Shown piece after piece: positions 59,361-64,000 of a DNA stretch of 64,000 nt. The first letter of the stretch is position 1; every line of letters starts with the position of its first letter. Both the position numbers and the translations under genes were made by a program. Source of the DNA: Methylobacterium terrae (GTDB lineage Bacteria; Pseudomonadota; Alphaproteobacteria; Rhizobiales; Beijerinckiaceae); the NCBI RefSeq assembly GCF_003173755.1, contig NZ_CP029553.1:3868001-3932000 (forward strand), given 5' to 3'. Under the pieces are notes generated by a model that was given only the letters and a program-made list of their open reading frames with translations, did no database searches and was not told the DNA's origin.

Positions 59361-59593
59361 GCCGAGGACGATCCGGCATCACGCCTCGGTGTCCATCGTA
59401 TCGTCGATCTAGTACGGTCGATCTAATGCGGCCGAGTGTATCGCGGGCAGCACAGCGGACCCGGATCCGTTCGGGGCCTATTTTCATTCACGCTTGCGTC
59501 AACAAAATTCGCTAAGTGTTGCCGGCGGGTTGCCGATCGGTCATCCCCCTCGTGCCGCAGCGGCGCGCCCGCCCATGAAGAGTGTGACACGCG
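59361..59593. other. Intergenic gap between chemosensory and efflux operons
   Basis: Contains a direct repeat GTCGATCTA (two copies near 59403-59426) and a lower-GC stretch (TCACGCTTGCGTCAACAAAATTCGCTAAGTG) that may include the efflux operon promoter. No metal-regulator operator was recognised. Confidence 0.4.
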
Positions 59594-60820
59594 ATGCCCC
59601 GGACGCTGAGACCGAGCCTTCAGATCGTCGTCCTGGCCGTCGTGGCCGCCGGGGCGGTCCTCGCCTATTCCACCTTGCGTCCGGGTCACCGCCAGGAGCC
59701 GATCGCCACCTTCGCGGACGTGCCGGCCCGGGCGGCGGCCGGCAAGGCCTTCACCCTCTCCGCCTCCCAGCTCGCCACGGTGACGAGCGAGGCGGTGGTC
59801 AAGCGCCGGTTCTTCGAGGAGATCGCCACCGAGGGCAAGATCGGGGTCGACGAGTACATGGCGACGCCGGTCTTCTCGCCCTATCCCGGCCGGGTGATCG
59901 CGATCTTCGCCCGCACCGGCGAGCAGGTGAAGCGCGGCCAGCCGCTGTTCTCGGTCCAGGCCAACGAGATGGTGCAGGCCCAGAACGACTATCTCGCGGC
60001 GCTCAACGTGCTGAACAAGAGCCGGTCGCAGCTGACCTTCGCGCAGGCCGCCGAGAAGCGCCAGCGCGACCTCTACGAGACCCGCACCACCACCTTGCGC
60101 GAGCTTCAGGTCGCCCAGAACGACCTGACGTCGGCCACCAACGACAACCGCACCGCCGAGGTCGGGCTCGAGGCGGTGCGCAACCGCCTGCGGATCCTCG
60201 GGCTTCGCGACGAGGACATGGCGGCCCTGCAGAAGGGCTCGGCCATCAACCCCGACACGCCGATCAACGCGCCGCTCAGCGGCACCATCATCCAGCGCAA
60301 GATCGGCCCGGGCCAGTATGTCGGCTCGGGCGGCGAGCCGTCCTACATCATCGGCGACCTGTCGAAGGTCTGGCTGGTGGCGCAGCTGCGCGAGGCCGAC
60401 GCGTCGAAGGTCGAGATGAACGAGAAGATCCTGTTCCGCGTGCCGGCGCATCCGGAGCGCGACTTCGAGGGCCGGATCAACTTCATCGGCACCTCGGTCG
60501 ACCCGACGACGCGGCGCATCACCGTGCGGGCCGAGATCGACAACCGCCAGGGCCTGCTCAAGCCCGAGATGTATGCCAGCGTCCGCATCATCAACGAGCG
60601 CGAGACCCTGTCGCACGCCGTGCCCCGCGCCGCGGTGATCCTCGAGGGCAACAAGGCCAGCGTCTGGGTGCTGAAAGCCGACAACTCGGTCGAGAACCGG
60701 CCGATCAAGCCCGGCATCGTCGAGGGCTCCACCGTCGAGATCCTCAACGGCCTGTCGGAAGGCGAGCGGGTGATCTCCCGCGGCTCGCTCTTCATCGACC
60801 GGATGTCGACCCAGAGCTGA
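59594..60820 (+). CDS. RND efflux periplasmic adaptor (membrane-fusion protein, CzcB/CusB-like)
   Basis: A 408-residue membrane-fusion protein with an N-terminal anchor (SLQIVVLAVVAAGAVLAYSTL). The first half of the lipoyl-like domain (FSPYPGRVIAIFARTGEQVKRGQPLFSVQ) and an alpha-hairpin (AQNDYLAALNVLNKSRSQLTFAQAAEKRQ) follow. The second lipoyl half (PINAPLSGTIIQRKIGPGQYV) and beta-barrel and membrane-proximal domains complete it (FEGRINFIGTSVDPTTRRITVRAEI). It links the RND pump at 60865 to an outer-membrane channel. No His/Met-rich metal tail is seen, so the ion or substrate cannot be read from it. Confidence 0.9.
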   Translation: MPRTLRPSLQIVVLAVVAAGAVLAYSTLRPGHRQEPIATFADVPARAAAGKAFTLSASQLATVTSEAVVKRRFFEEIATEGKIGVDEYMATPVFSPYPGRVIAIFARTGEQVKRGQPLFSVQANEMVQAQNDYLAALNVLNKSRSQLTFAQAAEKRQRDLYETRTTTLRELQVAQNDLTSATNDNRTAEVGLEAVRNRLRILGLRDEDMAALQKGSAINPDTPINAPLSGTIIQRKIGPGQYVGSGGEPSYIIGDLSKVWLVAQLREADASKVEMNEKILFRVPAHPERDFEGRINFIGTSVDPTTRRITVRAEIDNRQGLLKPEMYASVRIINERETLSHAVPRAAVILEGNKASVWVLKADNSVENRPIKPGIVEGSTVEILNGLSEGERVISRGSLFIDRMSTQS

Positions 60821-60864
60821 CACGCGCCCCGCCCCCTCGATCCCGCACACCCGGATAAACGGCC

Positions 60865-63800
60865 ATGACCGGCATCGTCGGCCTCGCGCTGCGCCAGCGC
60901 GCCCTCGTCGTCCTGGCCTTCGTGGCCCTGATGGTCGGCGGGCTCGCGGCGTTCCAGAGCCTCAACATCGAGGCCTATCCCGACCCGACGCCGCCGATGG
61001 TGAACGTCATCACCCAGGCGCCGGGCCTCTCGGGCGAGGAGATCGAGCGCTACATCACGGTCCCGATCGAGGTCATCACCTCGGGGCTGCCCGACCTCAA
61101 GCAGGTCCGCACCGTCTCGCTCTACGGCCTGTCGGACGTGAAGCTGCAATTCGGCTTCGCCAACAGCTACCGCGAGGCCGAGCAGCAGGTGCTCAACCGG
61201 CTCGCCCAGCTCGACGGGCTGCCGAACGGGGCGAAGCCCACGATCTCGCCGGTGAGCCCGATCGGCGAGATCTTCCGCTACAAGCTCGTCGCGCCGGACG
61301 GCTACAGCGTGCTCGACCTGAAGACGCTCCAGGACTGGGTCCTGCGCAAGCGCTTCCGCGCGGTGCCGGGCGTCATCGACGTGATCGGCTGGGGCGGCAA
61401 GACCAAGACCTTCGAGATCGGCGTCGACCTCGACCGGCTGATGGCGCACGGGCTCACCCTGTCGGGCGTGGTCAAGACCCTCAACGACAGCAACCTCAAC
61501 GTCGGCGGCAACCGCATCACGCTCGGCAGCCAGTCGGCGGTGGTGCGCGGCGTCGGCCTGATCCGCTCGGTCGACGACATCGGCGAGACGGTGCTGTCGC
61601 AGTCGGGCGGCGCGCCGGTGCTGGTGAAGGACGTCGCCACCATCACCATCGGCCACCAGCCGCGCCTCGGCATCGCCGGGATGAACGAGGACGACGACAT
61701 CGTCCAGGGCATCGTGCTGATGCGCCGGGGCGAGCGCTCGACCCCCTCGATCGAGGCGGTGAAGGCCGAGGTCGCGAAGATCGAGGCCGCCGGCATCCTG
61801 CCGCCGGGCGTGCGCATCGAGCGCATCTACGACCGCGCCGACCTCATCGCCGTCACCACCCACACGGTGCTCCACAACATGATGGTCGGCATCCTGCTGA
61901 TCCTCGTCGTGCAGTGGCTGTTCCTCGGCAACCTGAGGAGCGCGCTGATCGTCGTGGCGACGATCCCCTTCGCGCTGTTCTTCGCCGTCATCATCCTGGT
62001 GGTGCGGGGCGAATCGGCCAACCTCCTGTCGGTCGGGGCGCTGGATTTCGGCCTGATCGTCGACGGCACCGTCATCATGGTCGAGGCGATCTTCCGGCGC
62101 CTCTCGGGCCACGGGCCGCCGCTGCCCCACAGCCTCGCCGGAGCCAAGGGCATGCAGCGCAAGCTCGGGCTGATCTCGCTCGCCTCCTCCGACGTCAGCC
62201 GCTCGATCGTCTTCGCCGCCATCATCATCGTCACCGGCTTCCTGCCGCTGTTCACGCTGTCGGGCGTCGAGGGCAACATCTTCGGGCCGATGGCCCAGAC
62301 CTACGCCTACGCGCTTCTCGGCGGCCTCATCGCCACCTTCACGGTGACGCCGGTCCTCTCGGCCTACCTGCTGCCGGAGCACATCCACGAGGTCGAGACG
62401 CTGCTCGTCCGCGCCCTCGACCGGCTCTACCGGCCGGTGATCCGGGCGGCGCTCGCCCACCGCACCCTGACCCTCGGCCTCGCCGGCCTGATCTTCGCCG
62501 GCGTCGCCGTGGAGGGCCGCAACCTCGGCCTCGAATTCTTGCCGAAGCTCGAGGAGGGCAACCTCTGGATTCGCGCCACCATGCCGGCGACGATCTCGCT
62601 CGAGGAGGGCAACCTCTACGTCAACCGGATCCGCCGGGTGATCGCCGAGGTGCCGGAGGTCGAGCGGGTGGTCTCGCAGCACGGAAGGCCCGACGACGGC
62701 ACCGATGCCGCCGGCTTCTTCAACGGCGAGTTCTTCGCGCCGCTCAAACCCGCCGAGCAGTGGCGCGAGGGCATGACGAAGGACGCGATGACCGGCGCGC
62801 TCCTGGAGCGGCTGCGGACCGAGTTCCCGGGCGTCGAGTTCAACCTGTCGCAGTATCTCCAGGACAACGTCGCCGAGGCGGTGTCGGGCATCAAGGGCGA
62901 GAACTCGTTCAAGGTGTTCGGGCCCGACCTGCAGACGCTCACCGACGTCGCGCGCCAGGTCGAGGCGGTGCTGAAGCGCGTGCCCGGCGTCACCGATCTC
63001 GGCGTCTTCACCTCCCTCGGCCAGCCGACGGTGCAGATCGACGTCGACCGGATCCGCGCCGCCCGCTACGGCCTCACCCCCGGCGACATCAACACCACGG
63101 TGCGCACCGCGGTCGGCGGCGACGCGGCGGGCGAGCTCTACGATACCGGCAGCGAGCGCCACTACCCGATCATCGTGCGGCTCGCCTCGCAGTACCGCCA
63201 GAGCGTCGGGGCGATCCGCAACCTGCGCATCGCCGGGCAGAACCAGAACGGCGTGACGGTGCAGATCCCCTTGAGCGCCGTCGCCGACGTCGCGGTGGTC
63301 TCGGGGCCCGCCTACATCTACCGCGAGGGCCAGGAGCGCTACCTGCCGGTGAAGTTCAGCGTGCGCGACCGCGACCTCGGCAGCACCATCATCGAGGCCC
63401 GCGAGCGCGTGGCCCAGGAGGTGAAGCTGCCGCCGGACTACCGGCTCGAGCTCGTCGGCGAGTTCAACAACATGCAGGGTGCGCTCGCCCGCCTCTCGGT
63501 GACGGTGCCGCTCGCGATCCTGCTGATCGCGGTGCTGCTCTTCGTCAATTTCGGGTCGGTCGTCGATACGCTGCTGGCGCTCTCCGTGATCCCGATGGCG
63601 GTGGCGGGCGGCATCGTCGCGCTCGCGGTCACCGAGACGCCGTTCTCGGTCTCGGCGGCGATCGGCTTCATCGCGCTGCTGGGCATCGCCGTGATGGACG
63701 GCATCATCGTGCTCACCCACTACAACGCGCTGCTCGCCCGCGGCGAGGAACGGGCGGAGGCGATGCTGCGCACCTGCACCACCCAGATGCGCCCGGTGGT

Positions 63801-64000
63801 GATGACCTGCGTCGTCGCCGGCGTCGGCCTGCTGCCGGCCGCCTTCTCGACCGGCGTCGGCTCGCAGGTGCAGAAACCCCTGGCCCTCGTGGTGGTCGGC
63901 GGCATGAGCCTCGCCCCGGCGCTGATCCTGGTCATCCTGCCGGTGCTGATCCTGCTGTTCTCCCGCCGCCGCCCGGCGCCGGTCCACGTCCCGGCGCACG
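60865..64000 (+). CDS. Heavy-metal-type RND efflux permease (CzcA/CusA family), cut by window edge
   Basis: The first 1045 residues of an HME-RND proton antiporter. The N-terminal span and FQSLNIEAYPDPTPPMVNVITQ, the loop TVPIEVITSGLPDLKQVRTVS, and the helix 4 motif GALDFGLIVDGTVIMVE are diagnostic of the heavy-metal branch. The second half repeats the fold (PLAILLIAVLLFVNFG; GFIALLGIAVMDGIIVLTHYNALL; TTQMRPVVMTCVVAGVGLLPAAFSTGVGSQVQKPLALVVVGG). It is probably nearly complete, as related pumps have 1030-1060 residues. Divalent or monovalent metal export from the periplasm or cytoplasm is expected. It starts 44 bases after the adaptor, one operon. Confidence 0.92.
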   Translation, partial: MTGIVGLALRQRALVVLAFVALMVGGLAAFQSLNIEAYPDPTPPMVNVITQAPGLSGEEIERYITVPIEVITSGLPDLKQVRTVSLYGLSDVKLQFGFANSYREAEQQVLNRLAQLDGLPNGAKPTISPVSPIGEIFRYKLVAPDGYSVLDLKTLQDWVLRKRFRAVPGVIDVIGWGGKTKTFEIGVDLDRLMAHGLTLSGVVKTLNDSNLNVGGNRITLGSQSAVVRGVGLIRSVDDIGETVLSQSGGAPVLVKDVATITIGHQPRLGIAGMNEDDDIVQGIVLMRRGERSTPSIEAVKAEVAKIEAAGILPPGVRIERIYDRADLIAVTTHTVLHNMMVGILLILVVQWLFLGNLRSALIVVATIPFALFFAVIILVVRGESANLLSVGALDFGLIVDGTVIMVEAIFRRLSGHGPPLPHSLAGAKGMQRKLGLISLASSDVSRSIVFAAIIIVTGFLPLFTLSGVEGNIFGPMAQTYAYALLGGLIATFTVTPVLSAYLLPEHIHEVETLLVRALDRLYRPVIRAALAHRTLTLGLAGLIFAGVAVEGRNLGLEFLPKLEEGNLWIRATMPATISLEEGNLYVNRIRRVIAEVPEVERVVSQHGRPDDGTDAAGFFNGEFFAPLKPAEQWREGMTKDAMTGALLERLRTEFPGVEFNLSQYLQDNVAEAVSGIKGENSFKVFGPDLQTLTDVARQVEAVLKRVPGVTDLGVFTSLGQPTVQIDVDRIRAARYGLTPGDINTTVRTAVGGDAAGELYDTGSERHYPIIVRLASQYRQSVGAIRNLRIAGQNQNGVTVQIPLSAVADVAVVSGPAYIYREGQERYLPVKFSVRDRDLGSTIIEARERVAQEVKLPPDYRLELVGEFNNMQGALARLSVTVPLAILLIAVLLFVNFGSVVDTLLALSVIPMAVAGGIVALAVTETPFSVSAAIGFIALLGIAVMDGIIVLTHYNALLARGEERAEAMLRTCTTQMRPVVMTCVVAGVGLLPAAFSTGVGSQVQKPLALVVVGGMSLAPALILVILPVLILLFSRRRPAPVHVPAH

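Noticed and set aside
60343..63999. A 1218-codon open frame on the minus strand
   Set aside because: It is exactly antisense to the RND adaptor and permease genes. Its product is His/Asp/Arg-rich low complexity, an effect of high GC at third codon positions.

Overview
The window is 64 kb of very GC-rich, gene-dense DNA from an alphaproteobacterium of the Hyphomicrobiales (Rhizobiales). Methylobacterium or a close relative is the best guess. Supporting signs are the GC content and codon use, two promoters of the GGAAC-N16/17-CGTT type used by the general stress factor EcfG, a FlaF-type flagellin regulator, a tadA-rluB-rsmD cluster and many single-domain signalling proteins. No rRNA, tRNA, insertion sequence, integrase or CRISPR array was found, so it looks like chromosomal core with accessory patches.

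Left third (1-25 kb). Housekeeping genes yciB, an endonuclease III-like glycosylase, trpS, clpB and argB are mixed with HAD hydrolases, a MOSC protein, a WD40 protein and small exported proteins. Between the MOSC gene and argB lies a two-gene AAA15 ATPase plus RloB module resembling AbiL/PARIS-type phage defence. Both of its genes carry a frameshift. A TonB system (exbB-exbD-tonB with an exported fourth protein) occupies 17.4-20.2 kb. It is followed by a phosphoesterase, small exported proteins and flaF.

Middle third (25-48 kb). rsmD and an rluB-type pseudouridine synthase with a very long Gly-rich tail stand divergent from tadA. mntH follows, preceded by an MntR-like operator, then a transglutaminase, a helicase, an orphan Hpt protein, an FTR1 iron permease, a glutathione transferase and ilvC. 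A translationally coupled operon then encodes an alpha/beta-hydrolase fused to a gluconate-dehydrogenase subunit 3 domain, a GMC oxidoreductase and an SDR. It is followed by dps with its own EcfG-type promoter. The ilvBN genes have a promoter, a 16-residue leader peptide containing Val-Leu-Ile-Val, and a rho-independent attenuator. bioMNY (biotin uptake) lies beyond.

Right third (48-64 kb). A continuous eight-gene chemosensory operon encodes CheW, CheR-TPR, CheW, a chemoreceptor, CheA-REC and CheB, then two hybrid histidine kinases. The composition matches Wsp/Che3-type pathways that control functions other than swimming, with kinases in place of a diguanylate cyclase as output. The window ends inside a heavy-metal RND efflux pump preceded by its membrane-fusion protein. 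Short palindromic or tandem repeats occur near several gene starts, and two larger dispersed palindromes are present.
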